From Pseudanabaena minima (GTDB lineage Bacteria > Cyanobacteriota > Cyanobacteriia > Pseudanabaenales > Pseudanabaenaceae): 64,000 nt of DNA. The stretch covers positions 5,270,001-5,334,000 of the forward strand of contig NZ_CP159508.1 in assembly GCF_051131155.1 (NCBI RefSeq), written 5' to 3'. Of the stretch, positions 6,599-14,682 are shown piece by piece. The notes under the pieces are model-generated. The model was not told where the DNA came from and searched no databases. It was given only the letters and a program-made list of their open reading frames with translations. Made by a program: the position numbers and the translations under genes. The stretch's first letter is position 1. Every line of letters starts with the position of its first letter.

Positions 6599-8575
6599 CT
6601 AAACCGTCATCGCCTGAACAGGAGCAGTGATCGCGCCAGCTACTGGTAACTCACAACGATCTTGATACACGCTTAAGTCAAACCAGAAAGTCGTACCCAC
6701 ACCAACCTCACTCTTGATATGAATCGTACTGTGATGTTTTTCGATAATGTTGCGGACAATCGATAAACCTAAGCCAGTACCTTCGAGAGTATGTACCTTA
6801 TCCTCGACGCGATAAAAACGATCAAACACGCGATCGCAATCTTCTGCAGGAATACCATGTCCTGTATCCTCCACCTCGACACGTATGTAATTAACGGTGC
6901 GATGGGGCTGAGTTGTGGTTTGATCTTGCCAAGGATAAATCCGAATCGTGACTTTGCCGCCCATATCCGTAAATTTCAGAGCATTGCCAACTAAGTTAGA
7001 TAACACTTGCAAAATCAAATCATAATTGCCCCAGATTCTCTCCAAATCTGGTGCAATTTCATGAATTAGCTCAATCCCTTTAGATGAAGCATTGAGTTTA
7101 TACGTTCTTACTGTTTGCTCAACAGTCTCTGATAGATCGATCGCCGAGAAATGATATTGACGACCTGACTCTAATCGAGATAGATCCAGCACATCATTAA
7201 CTAGACGGGTAAGGCGATCGGTTTCGTTATTTGCTGTACCGAGAAATTCTTTTTTCTGATCTTCGCTCAGTTCATCACCATACTCGTGCAAAGTCTCGAT
7301 AAAGGACTTGATATTAAATAAAGGCGTGCGTAACTCATGGCTAACATTGCTGATAAAGCGACTTTGCGCCGCATTTAGTTCCACCTCACGGGTGATGTCC
7401 TGAATCGTGATCGCAATCCCCTTAATGGCATTACTAGAACTTAAGACACTGGTAATCCAAATCCGAAAGGCATGGGCTAGCACGGAATCCCCCTTATCGC
7501 CCGATGCCATAATCCGAAATTCGCCCCCCTCACGATCGCCTGTGGCAATCTGCATCAGCGATCGCCCTAATTCGTCACTAAGACGCTCAGGCAGAATATT
7601 CAAAATGCTTTTGCACTTCCAGTCACCCTTGATCGGCTCTTGATCCCAACCCATAATCTTGATTGCCGCAGGATTGGCAAGCACAATCCGCATATCTGAG
7701 TCGAGTAATAAAGCCCCATCGGCGATCGTCGATACTAGAGTTTCGAGCTTTGCCTTTTCGGCGGTCAATTCCTCAATATTCTGCTCTTCATACTTTTTGA
7801 GTCGTTGCGCCATGTCATTAAAGCTGCGAATTAATTCCCCCAATTCACCACCAAAGGGCAAGTCGATACGTTGTTTAAAGTTGCCACTAGCAATATTTTG
7901 TACCCCAGCCACCAATTCCCGCAACGGTCGTGTAATCGTTACCGAATTTGATGCTGCCCCCAAAATTACCATCGCCCAAATTGATACAAACACGGCTGTA
8001 GTCACATCTAGCGTTAAGCTCGATGAAGCAACCGCTGTGGGATTAGGGTTAATCCCGATCGCAATGATCCCTAACGATTTGCCTTCATGCTGCAAATTTA
8101 CAAATATGTCCGTAACTTCACCCTGTGGCGTAATATGCTGCCTGACCAAAGGGCGATCGGGACGTGTCATTGGATCTTCAGGTAGCTGAATACGTCGCCT
8201 GATGCTTAAAGAATTTTTGACTTCATTAGAGTTAAACGGAATCCCGTAAAAAATCTCGCCATCGGGATCGGCATAGAGAATGTAGCGAATGCTAGAGCTA
8301 CTATCATAAAATTCTTTAGATAGGCGAGTTACTTCCTGAAGATCGTTTTTGGCTACTAAGGGGGCTACATTAGCGGCAAGCAGTAACCCCAAATCTTTGC
8401 CAAAGCGCGTATCATTGAGGCGAGCATCGGTCTGAATATCGTTAACTGCCCAAAAAGTGACAGCACTCATCAGCAAAGAAACTAATAGTGTTATCAAAGC
8501 CATTAGCTTGGTTTGCAATGAAAATTCTGTCCACCAACGTTTGGGGGTATTGTAAATTTGAAGCAAAAAGTTCAT
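6599..8575 (-). CDS. nblS: NblS/Hik33-type sensor histidine kinase
   Basis: A 658-residue membrane sensor with the order expected for NblS (DspA/Hik33, plastid Ycf26): TM1 about 24-44, periplasmic region about 45-190, TM2 about 191-210, HAMP about 213-265, PAS about 278-400, dimerisation domain with the phosphorylatable His413 in NVSHELRTP, and an ATPase domain with NLVGNALKFTD, DTGHGIP and GTGLGLSIV. The family controls responses to high light, nutrient stress, cold and osmotic stress through RpaB/NblR-type regulators, including phycobilisome degradation. The full length is intact. Its 3' end is partly duplicated at 5884-5907. The 5' neighbour at 8679 is divergent, so 8576-8678 holds both promoters. 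Confidence 0.92.
   Translation of the reverse strand: MNFLLQIYNTPKRWWTEFSLQTKLMALITLLVSLLMSAVTFWAVNDIQTDARLNDTRFGKDLGLLLAANVAPLVAKNDLQEVTRLSKEFYDSSSSIRYILYADPDGEIFYGIPFNSNEVKNSLSIRRRIQLPEDPMTRPDRPLVRQHITPQGEVTDIFVNLQHEGKSLGIIAIGINPNPTAVASSSLTLDVTTAVFVSIWAMVILGAASNSVTITRPLRELVAGVQNIASGNFKQRIDLPFGGELGELIRSFNDMAQRLKKYEEQNIEELTAEKAKLETLVSTIADGALLLDSDMRIVLANPAAIKIMGWDQEPIKGDWKCKSILNILPERLSDELGRSLMQIATGDREGGEFRIMASGDKGDSVLAHAFRIWITSVLSSSNAIKGIAITIQDITREVELNAAQSRFISNVSHELRTPLFNIKSFIETLHEYGDELSEDQKKEFLGTANNETDRLTRLVNDVLDLSRLESGRQYHFSAIDLSETVEQTVRTYKLNASSKGIELIHEIAPDLERIWGNYDLILQVLSNLVGNALKFTDMGGKVTIRIYPWQDQTTTQPHRTVNYIRVEVEDTGHGIPAEDCDRVFDRFYRVEDKVHTLEGTGLGLSIVRNIIEKHHSTIHIKSEVGVGTTFWFDLSVYQDRCELPVAGAITAPVQAMTV
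6603..6626. repeat. Direct repeat copy of the nblS 3' end (right, in the gene)
   Basis: This is the genuine nblS 3' end, encoding the last eight residues APVQAMTV. It matches 5884-5907 with one mismatch and lies just upstream of the Uma2 gene. Confidence 0.8.
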
Positions 8576-8678
8576 CTTTTTGTAGTCATTTGGTTGGATA
8601 TTGTTGGATATTTGTTGGATATTTGTGTGGCTTTTCGTTTAATATGTGCGATCGAAACGCAAGGATGAGGATCTCAAG

Positions 8679-10280
8679 ATGGATGAGGCTAGCATTGTCA
8701 ATGCGATAGAGGCAGACCTTCAAAACTATAAGGTAAAAACCCAAATCCGCCGCAAAGAATCTCAATTACATGTTCTGATCACCAGAGCAGATGGTGATGA
8801 TGTTGACTATGCCTCTCTCTATGATATTGTGAAACGCCGTATTGATAAGCTACCTATCGAGGGGGCAGATAGCTTAGTTGTATATGGCAGGTTGTCTGGG
8901 GCTAAGCATCCAGAGTGGCACAAAACAGCAGATATTAAGCCACCTTTACCATTAATTGAACTTGATCTTGAAGAACTAGAAGAATTCGGCGATATTGGCG
9001 CAGTTGAAAACTTGTCATTTGAAAGTGATGAGACAGAGATTCAAAACGCAAATCTTGAATCGGAGATTCCTGATGACTTAAAAAGTTTTAAGAGTAGTAT
9101 CGAAAATGATCTAAAAACAGCCGCTAATAAAGCAGTGCTTGATCAGGATGTACAGAATCAATCTGCTCATGCTCCTGACGAAATTAACGATAGCAAGAAT
9201 GCGGATTTTGATTTAGGCAATCTCGACTTGCAATCACTTAATTTAGATAGCCTCCCGCAAAATGCTTTTGAGCTAGTAGCTTTTGATAAAGATCCTTTTG
9301 AAGTAAATGGTCAAGAGTCAAAACCGCGATCGCCCGTAGAACAGAAGCAAGCTTGGACAGATAAGGATGAAGACTTTAACTTTGATTCTCCAACTGTGGC
9401 AGCGGTACCAATGCCATTACCTCCACCGCCGCCCACAGTCAGACGCACTCCTAAAAAGTCTGACCCTCCTGTCGAAATGGAAGAACAGGAGCCGATCAAA
9501 ACTGCTTACCCTAGAGATAAGTCATTAATGTTCTCTGTGGCTTTTGGTGCTGTAGCGATCGTCATTGTCGGCATTTGTGGCTGGCTAATATGGGAGCGTT
9601 CTACCCAGCAACAATATCTAGCCAACGCAAGAAATTTTAGCAACCAAGATATTAATCCCAAGAAAATTACGAAGTTAGAAGCTCTGACTGGTACACGTAA
9701 TCGTTTACAAACGATCATTTCGCAGTTAGAAGAAATTTCTGATCGACCTGCTTCGCTATATGCTGATGCTCAGGCTGAGCTAGCAACCCTGCGTCCAAAA
9801 TTAGCCGAATTTGATCGCAAAATCAATGTCGAACAGGCGGCTAATAAAAATCTAGAATCCTCGAAAAATACAACGATTGAGGCGGCGAAGTTAACCCAAA
9901 ATCCACCTCATAAGTCAACTGTTTGGAAATCTGCTCAAGAGAAACGGCAACAAGCTTTAAAACAGCTAGAAGAGATTCCCACTGACTCAGTGTTATACGG
10001 TGATGCTCAACAACGCATCAAGGCTTACCGTGCGGAATTAGTCCAAATTAGCAAATGGGTAGAAATCCAACAAAGGGCTGAGTCAGCAGCTAGTACGGTC
10101 AGTCCTGCTACGGTAAATCAGCTTAAACAGTTGAAGTCTAAAGCTCCAGAGAAGCAAAAGTTTTTACCTCAATGCCAAACTATTTTGCAACCCCAAGTTT
10201 CTAATGCTGAATCGCAGAGAACAGGATTTCCAATCCCTGCTTTGACTAGCTATCTATGTGCCTATTTCTGGGATTCATAG
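8679..10280 (+). CDS. Cyanobacterial membrane protein with N-terminal YGR domain and C-terminal coiled coil
   Basis: A 533-residue protein from ATG 8679, chosen over the GTG at 8646 because AAGGATGAGG lies at the right distance upstream. Residues about 5-85 end in SLVVYGRLSGAKHPEW, similar to the N-terminal domain of the protein at 3930-5390. An acidic low-complexity region with NLDLQSLNLDSL and a Pro-rich PLPPPPPTVRR stretch lead to one transmembrane helix (FSVAFGAVAIVIVGICGWLIW, about 284-304). The rest is predicted helical coiled coil with two similar segments. I do not recognise the family. The stop codon (10278-10280) directly precedes a palindromic element, so the C-terminus may have been altered by its insertion. 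Confidence 0.7.
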   Translation: MDEASIVNAIEADLQNYKVKTQIRRKESQLHVLITRADGDDVDYASLYDIVKRRIDKLPIEGADSLVVYGRLSGAKHPEWHKTADIKPPLPLIELDLEELEEFGDIGAVENLSFESDETEIQNANLESEIPDDLKSFKSSIENDLKTAANKAVLDQDVQNQSAHAPDEINDSKNADFDLGNLDLQSLNLDSLPQNAFELVAFDKDPFEVNGQESKPRSPVEQKQAWTDKDEDFNFDSPTVAAVPMPLPPPPPTVRRTPKKSDPPVEMEEQEPIKTAYPRDKSLMFSVAFGAVAIVIVGICGWLIWERSTQQQYLANARNFSNQDINPKKITKLEALTGTRNRLQTIISQLEEISDRPASLYADAQAELATLRPKLAEFDRKINVEQAANKNLESSKNTTIEAAKLTQNPPHKSTVWKSAQEKRQQALKQLEEIPTDSVLYGDAQQRIKAYRAELVQISKWVEIQQRAESAASTVSPATVNQLKQLKSKAPEKQKFLPQCQTILQPQVSNAESQRTGFPIPALTSYLCAYFWDS

Positions 10281-10396
10281 TATAGCTATCGCCATGCTTG
10301 TTAGGACATAAAAAACAAATAGTGTGAGGCAGCACTTCGCGCTGCCTCACACTATTTGTTTTTTGTTTTGTTCTGATACAGGTGACTATAGCTATA
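10281..10396. repeat. 116-bp palindromic element, family A copy 1
   Basis: It begins TATAGCTATCGCCA and ends GACTATAGCTATA, giving imperfect terminal inverted repeats. Inside lie AGGACATAAA and a long perfect palindrome with CAAATAGTGTGAGGC arms around a GCAGCACTTCGCGCTGC centre. It follows the previous stop codon without a gap. Other copies are at 11499, 23151, 54720, 55570 and 59607. Confidence 0.8.
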
Positions 10397-10448
10397 AGTT
10401 GTGAAGTTTTGGGCAAAGCATTCCCAAATTAACGTTAGTTCGACGAAG

Positions 10449-10526
10449 GCAGAAAATGGGAAGAATCGCTTAGCGATTCTTCCCATTTTCTGCCATTTGC
10501 GTCTTGCGAAGCACTCTGCAAATGGC
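10449..10526. repeat. Double hairpin, family B copy 1
   Basis: Two overlapping hairpins: 10449-10493 has a 22-bp perfect stem (GCAGAAAATGGGAAGAATCG arm) and 10492-10526 pairs GCCATTTGC with GCAAATGGC. The upstream module GTTAGTTCGACGAA and the two-hairpin order recur at 59529-59606. Confidence 0.8.
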
Positions 10527-10556
10527 TAAGTAGCTAGGCATAATTAATTACAAAGC

Positions 10557-10603
10557 AAAACCCGTAAAGTTGCGCCCCGCAGGGGCGCAACTTTACGGGT
10601 TTT
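10557..10603. repeat. Palindrome with 22-bp stem
   Basis: Arms 10557-10578 and 10582-10603 are perfect complements (AAAACCCGTAAAGTTGCGCC), loop GCA. A decayed relative is seen at about 45108-45151 and a similar core at 870-916. It lies about 100 bp before radC; a role as terminator for the upstream gene is possible. Confidence 0.7.
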
Positions 10604-10707
10604 GGTAATTTATTTTGCACATGTACTTATATCGAACTCACGTTATTTTTACTAACAATCGCGATAAAATACAGCAAATATTCTTTCAATAGTCGGTGCG
10701 ACTTTAG

Positions 10708-11442
10708 ATGACTTATTCTCTGCGAATTGTGGATATGGCTGAAAGCGATCGCCCCCGTGAAAGGTTACTCAGTCAAGGAGTTCGCAGTTTATCCAATGCA
10801 GAATTAATCGCAATTTTGTTAGGGACAGGGCAGGGCGCAGGTAAACTCTCAGCCGTGGGCTTAGGACAGCTAATTTTGCAAACCATTGGCAAAGATCGTA
10901 CCAGCGATCCTGTAGCAGCTTTACAAACCGTCTCACCGCAAGAACTCATGCAAATAGAAGGAGTTGGTCCTGCCAAAGCAACCGCCATCTTAGCGGCGAT
11001 CGAGCTAGGCAAGAGAGCACTCTATGCCAAGCCTCCCGATTTAACTGAAGTCACCGACCCATCGGTAGCCGCCGCCGCCCTCAGCCAAGACCTAATGTGG
11101 CAACCGCAAGAACGTCTCGCCGTAGTGATGCTCGATAATAAAAATCGGATTATTGCCCAGCGTATTATTACCATTGGTACAGCCACGGAAACCCTTGCCC
11201 ATCCCCGTGATATTTTCCGTGAAGTTCTCAAAAGTGGTGCAGTGCGTTTGATCGTGGCGCATAATCATCCTTCTGGAAATACCAGCCCCAGTCCAGAGGA
11301 TATTACGCTTACTCGTCAGTTGCTTGAAGCGGCAAGAATGCTCAGTATTCCACTCTTAGATCACTTGATTTTAGGAAATGGAACTTTTTCAAGTATTCGT
11401 GAAGTTTCGACATTATGGAAAGAAGTTCCCCAAGCAGAATAA
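10708..11442 (+). CDS. radC: RadC/JAB-domain family protein
   Basis: A 244-residue protein with an N-terminal helix-hairpin-helix region (IEGVGPAKATAILAAIELGK, about 75-95) and a C-terminal JAMM-like metal domain carrying VAHNHPSGNTSPSPED, the His-x-His-x10-Asp zinc-binding pattern. The family was named for DNA repair, but the repair role of E. coli RadC has been questioned; related proteins are induced with competence. Length and motifs are complete. The upstream region carries only repeats, so the promoter must be within 10604-10707. A strong intrinsic terminator follows at once. Confidence 0.92.
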   Translation: MTYSLRIVDMAESDRPRERLLSQGVRSLSNAELIAILLGTGQGAGKLSAVGLGQLILQTIGKDRTSDPVAALQTVSPQELMQIEGVGPAKATAILAAIELGKRALYAKPPDLTEVTDPSVAAAALSQDLMWQPQERLAVVMLDNKNRIIAQRIITIGTATETLAHPRDIFREVLKSGAVRLIVAHNHPSGNTSPSPEDITLTRQLLEAARMLSIPLLDHLILGNGTFSSIREVSTLWKEVPQAE

Positions 11443-11469
11443 AAAAGGAGCGCTTTGCGCTCCTTTTTT
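11441..11469 (+). terminator. Intrinsic terminator of radC
   Basis: Perfect 13-bp stem AAAAAAGGAGCGC/GCGCTCCTTTTTT with loop TTT; it overlaps the last base of the stop codon. The T-run makes it rho-independent in the plus direction. Confidence 0.85.
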
Positions 11470-11498
11470 ATTCTTTTGTAAATGAGTCTGCACTCATT

Positions 11499-11614
11499 TA
11501 TAGCTATAGCCACCTGCATCAGGACAAATCAAAACCCAAATAATTTGAGGCGGCGCTTCGCGCCGCCTCAAATTATTTGGGTTTTATGTCCTAACAAGAA
11601 TGGCGACAGATATA
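11499..11614. repeat. 116-bp palindromic element, family A copy 2 (inverted)
   Basis: Same length as the copy at 10281 but in the opposite orientation: it starts TATAGCTATAGCCACCTG and ends TGGCGACAGATATA. The core arms read AACCCAAATAATTTGAGG, with AATTTGAGG where other copies have AGTGTGAGG, yet both arms changed together, so pairing is preserved. Confidence 0.82.
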
Positions 11615-11630
11615 CAAAACGCGATCATGA

Positions 11631-12092
11631 TTAGCGAGGAGTACCTTGACGCATTGTGTCACGACGGGCTTGGCGTTGCTGTTTCATTTGCTCAAGTTGT
11701 TGTTGCTGAGCAGGAGTCAAGACGTTCTTCATTTGGGTCTTAGTATCTTCAGCGATCGCCTTCATCTGTTGCTTTTGAGCGTCGGTCAAATTGAGAGACT
11801 TCCGTACCCCCTTGCGATCGCCAGATTGACGAGCTTGTTCCATAATTGCGCGTTGTTCAGCAGTCAAAACAGCTTGGCTACGAGCTTTGGCACTTTCGCG
11901 AATAGACTTCATTTGTGCCTTTTGGGCTTCAGTCAAGTTCAACTGTTTCCAGCCTTCGCCTTGACGGGGCTTGCGTTTTTCAGTGATATTTTGAGTAGTA
12001 TTTTGTGCAGCAACGAGATTTGGAACTGCTACGGCTCCTACGGCTACGGTTACACAAGCGATCGCCAACAAGCTTTTGATATTACGAAACAT
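11631..12092 (-). CDS. Small secreted Spy/CpxP-like protein
   Basis: I start at ATG 12092 (MFRNIKSLLAIACVTVAVGA), preceded by AAAGGGG, rather than at the longer in-frame start. That gives 153 residues with a signal peptide cleaved near VAAQ. The mature part holds two copies of an LNLTxAQKxQMKxI motif, at about 51-63 and 101-113, and ends in a Gln/Arg-rich tail, the pattern of LTxxQ-repeat periplasmic chaperone-like proteins (Spy, CpxP). These cradle-shaped proteins bind unfolded periplasmic proteins or envelope sensors. A family A repeat lies downstream. Confidence 0.72.
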   Translation of the reverse strand: MFRNIKSLLAIACVTVAVGAVAVPNLVAAQNTTQNITEKRKPRQGEGWKQLNLTEAQKAQMKSIRESAKARSQAVLTAEQRAIMEQARQSGDRKGVRKSLNLTDAQKQQMKAIAEDTKTQMKNVLTPAQQQQLEQMKQQRQARRDTMRQGTPR

Positions 12093-12169
12093 TTGATTTT
12101 CCCCTTTGTGAGAAGGCTTAATTATCTGTACGAGGGTTTTGACAAGCACCACGATCAAAAGGTTCAAAA

Positions 12170-12214
12170 TTAAAAAAATAGATTTTCGGGCGCAGCCCAA
12201 ATCTATTTTTTTAA
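12170..12214 (-). terminator. Hairpin terminator overlapping the 3' end of the coiled-coil gene
   Basis: Arms TTAAAAAAATAGATTT and AAATCTATTTTTTTAA enclose CGGGCGCAGCCC. The stop codon of the gene at 12211-12639 is part of the right arm. It separates that gene from the Spy-like gene downstream. Confidence 0.75.
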
Positions 12215-12639
12215 CTGGCACAACTTCTCAAAATTACGCCAATAATTATGCCTATCCCGACAAAACGAACAATCTGCCAAAATGGTTCACGAAAGCTACT
12301 CCAAGAGAGCAGACGACTTTCGAGATTGGCTTCGATTTGTTCAAGTTGCTCGCCTACTTCTTGTAATTGTTTGAGTAGCTCTTCTTTGTGAGGGCTAGGG
12401 GGTGCTTGCTTATTGCGAGAATTAGGTTTGCGGCGAATTTTTGAGTTGCTATGATGCTCTGGGCGATCGCCTGAAGTATCTTGAATTTGCGATCTGATTT
12501 CTTCTTGTTGTACTAGCAATTCCTGCTGTCTAACTGAGTCACGATGAACCTGTAGAAAACGCTGTTCGATTTCTTCTAATAATTCTTTAGTTTCTTTGAG
12601 TTGAGCTTCTACATCGCTCCAATCAGAAATTTCTGTCAC
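12211..12639 (-). CDS. Small coiled-coil protein with C-terminal membrane anchor
   Basis: A 142-residue hypothetical protein. Residues about 8-60 are heptad-rich coiled coil (EAQLKETKELLEEIEQRFLQ), then a charged SKIRRKPNSRNKQ segment, a second coil about 87-112, and one C-terminal transmembrane helix (VRFVGIGIIIGVILRSC) ending four residues later. This resembles a tail-anchored protein. I do not recognise a family. It is monocistronic, with a terminator built into its stop. Confidence 0.65.
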   Translation of the reverse strand: MTEISDWSDVEAQLKETKELLEEIEQRFLQVHRDSVRQQELLVQQEEIRSQIQDTSGDRPEHHSNSKIRRKPNSRNKQAPPSPHKEELLKQLQEVGEQLEQIEANLESRLLSWSSFREPFWQIVRFVGIGIIIGVILRSCAS

Positions 12640-12723
12640 AGCATCAATCTAATAAGTGGAATTTTATAAGTAGCTGATCATAATTAAGAAACTGTTTAAG
12701 AATTACTTTCTACGGTCAAAGAT

Positions 12724-12809
12724 TCTAGGAGATCCCCCTCAATCCCCCTTATAAAGGGGGAAGAACTTAATTCTCCCCCCTTTATAAGGGGGGCTGGGGG
12801 GGGATCTAG
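12724..12809. repeat. C-rich/G-rich palindromic repeat bounded by TCTAG
   Basis: The left half TCTAGGAGATCCCCCTCAAT and the right half GGGGCTGGGGGGGATCTAGA are near complements, with inner arms CCCCCTTATAAAGGGGG and CCCCCCTTTATAAGGGGGG. This type of CTAG-bounded C-tract palindrome is scattered through many cyanobacterial genomes as far as I recall. The rest of the 12640-12983 gap holds no gene that I can support. Confidence 0.75.
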
Positions 12810-12954
12810 ACAGTTTTTAAAACCCAAAACTAGATTTTTCCCACCCACTGCACAGGCAGGGCGGGATTTTCAAGTTTAAGGTTACTTATGCTTAGCGATT
12901 TAGCAGAGCGTTGCACTACCATAAGTGAATTTTACAGTGATTGTTGCGATCTAT

Positions 12955-12985
12955 AAAAAATGAGATGCGCCGCATCTCATTTTTT
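12955..12985 (-). terminator. Terminator of the Ser/Thr kinase gene
   Basis: Perfect stem AAAAAATGAGATGCG/CGCATCTCATTTTTT. The kinase stop codon (12984-12986) overlaps the right arm; transcription runs leftward into the A-run on the plus strand, that is U in the RNA. Confidence 0.8.
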
Positions 12986-14648
12986 ACAAACATATGGGTT
13001 TGGTGCGGTTAGCGGCAATCCAACCAGCGATCGGGGCAGAAATTTGGAGCCAGCCTTGCTTTTCGCTCTGCACAGTAATTTGTGTACCATTGTCCAGCTT
13101 GCCCACGATCGCAAAATCTACTCCTGCACCCTGACGCACATTGATCGGTGGCTGAGGATCGGAAACTAAACGTTTAGTGTAGTCACATTGGGGATTTTGC
13201 AAATTGTTGACAGTATTTTGAGAAGAGCTATATTGAGGATTTGTGCGACTTTGGAACTCTCGGATATAGGTAACATTTTGCATTTCTATGGGTGTTAGTA
13301 GCTCTTCAGGAAACTGATCAGGTGCATATAGTGGTTTGTACCAAGGTTGGCTGCTGAAATATGACTGCAATTCAGGATCTTGAAAGCGGCGACCATAACG
13401 GGCAAATACTTCATTTCGCATGATATCTAGCTCAAGAGCGCTCTTATTTGCCAAATCTTGCTCATTGATTACCCGTTCTGACAGAAATAAATATTTGGCA
13501 CTAGGTGAGCTAGAGGTAATCTTCACATCGTTTTTGATCGTGGGTGATGGACGGAGAAACATGGTCGCACCCATAACAGCGATCGCCGATACGATTCCCA
13601 CGGCAATGAGTACTAAGCGATTTTTATAGACAGATTGCAGATGATCTTGGGGCGCAGCTATTGGTGAAAATTTTGTTGCGACATCATCATTGGGGCTAAA
13701 AGTCGATGTTAATTCTGGAAAATTAGTCTGCACAGTCGTAGATAAGACTGTAGGGGCGATTGGTACTTTTAGCTTGTGTAAATCGATCAATACAGCTTCG
13801 GCAGACTGATAGCGATCGCGAAAGTCATATTTGACTAATTTATCGATGATTCCTGCAAATTCATCACTGACATGGGCGCGATATTTTAAAGCTGCATGGT
13901 CAGGAGATTGTCGCCAAGCTAATTCGCCCGTTTCTAGATTTTCAGATAATAAGTTTGGGGCAACTCCCGTCAGTCCTTGGATAGCGATCGCCCCAACTGC
14001 ATAAAGGTCACTACAGGGTCTAGGCTTGCCGATCGCCTGCTCATTGGGCATATAACCATCTGTGCCGATGGCAACTGTAGAGCCAATAGTTGAGGCAGCG
14101 ATCGCCGTTCCCACTTGCTTAACCGCACCAAAATCGATCAAGACTAACCTGCCATCAGTGCGCCGCCGCATGAGGTTAGCGGGTTTAATATCGCGATGGA
14201 TTGCTCCCTGCTGATGGACAAACGTGAGAATCTCTAGCACATCGATCAAAAATGCGATCGCCTGTGCTTCATTCATCCGTCCCACTGAATAGCCATCAGA
14301 TGATCGTTCAATCGAAGTGATTTCATTGGTGAGGTCATAGCCATCGACCAACTCTTGCACCAAATAAAACTCATGGGCCTCTGTAAAATGTGCTAGCAAA
14401 CGTGGAATGCGATCGTGATTACCCAGTTTATGTAAAACCCTTGCCTCAGTCTCAAATAAACGGCTAGCAATCTCCCATATAAAATTCTCGTTAGAGGTCG
14501 GTTGTAGTCGCTTGACTACACATTTATGATGGTCGGGCAACTGCAAATCTTCAGCTAAAAAGGTCTGCCCAAATCCTCCACATCCAAGGCTTTGGATGAT
14601 TTGATATCTGCCACTAATCACTTTGCCAATCATGTGCAGGTAAACCAA
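12984..14648 (-). CDS. Serine/threonine protein kinase with YARHG and SH3-like domains
   Basis: A 554-residue membrane kinase; a start at Met6 (14633) is equally possible. The Hanks-type kinase domain (about 10-290) has the loop GCGGFGQTF, Lys46 in VVKRLQP, the catalytic HRDIKPANL, and IDFGAVKQ. A transmembrane helix lies near 345-365. Outside follow a YARHG domain (LDIMRNEVFARYGRRF) and a C-terminal bacterial SH3 domain (about 490-554, NVRQGAGVDFAIVGKL), which often bind peptidoglycan or peptides. The role is probably sensing envelope state and phosphorylating cytoplasmic targets. The GAF/HPt-like gene lies upstream in the same direction, 34 bp away. Confidence 0.87.
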   Translation of the reverse strand: MVYLHMIGKVISGRYQIIQSLGCGGFGQTFLAEDLQLPDHHKCVVKRLQPTSNENFIWEIASRLFETEARVLHKLGNHDRIPRLLAHFTEAHEFYLVQELVDGYDLTNEITSIERSSDGYSVGRMNEAQAIAFLIDVLEILTFVHQQGAIHRDIKPANLMRRRTDGRLVLIDFGAVKQVGTAIAASTIGSTVAIGTDGYMPNEQAIGKPRPCSDLYAVGAIAIQGLTGVAPNLLSENLETGELAWRQSPDHAALKYRAHVSDEFAGIIDKLVKYDFRDRYQSAEAVLIDLHKLKVPIAPTVLSTTVQTNFPELTSTFSPNDDVATKFSPIAAPQDHLQSVYKNRLVLIAVGIVSAIAVMGATMFLRPSPTIKNDVKITSSSPSAKYLFLSERVINEQDLANKSALELDIMRNEVFARYGRRFQDPELQSYFSSQPWYKPLYAPDQFPEELLTPIEMQNVTYIREFQSRTNPQYSSSQNTVNNLQNPQCDYTKRLVSDPQPPINVRQGAGVDFAIVGKLDNGTQITVQSEKQGWLQISAPIAGWIAANRTKPICL

Positions 14649-14682
14649 TTAAAGTAGAAGGGGCGTGACATGCTCCTCTACT

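Noticed and set aside
14240..14320. HIP1 octamers considered as operators
   Set aside because: GCGATCGC occurs throughout genes and gaps alike, as is known for cyanobacterial genomes, so single occurrences carry no regulatory meaning.
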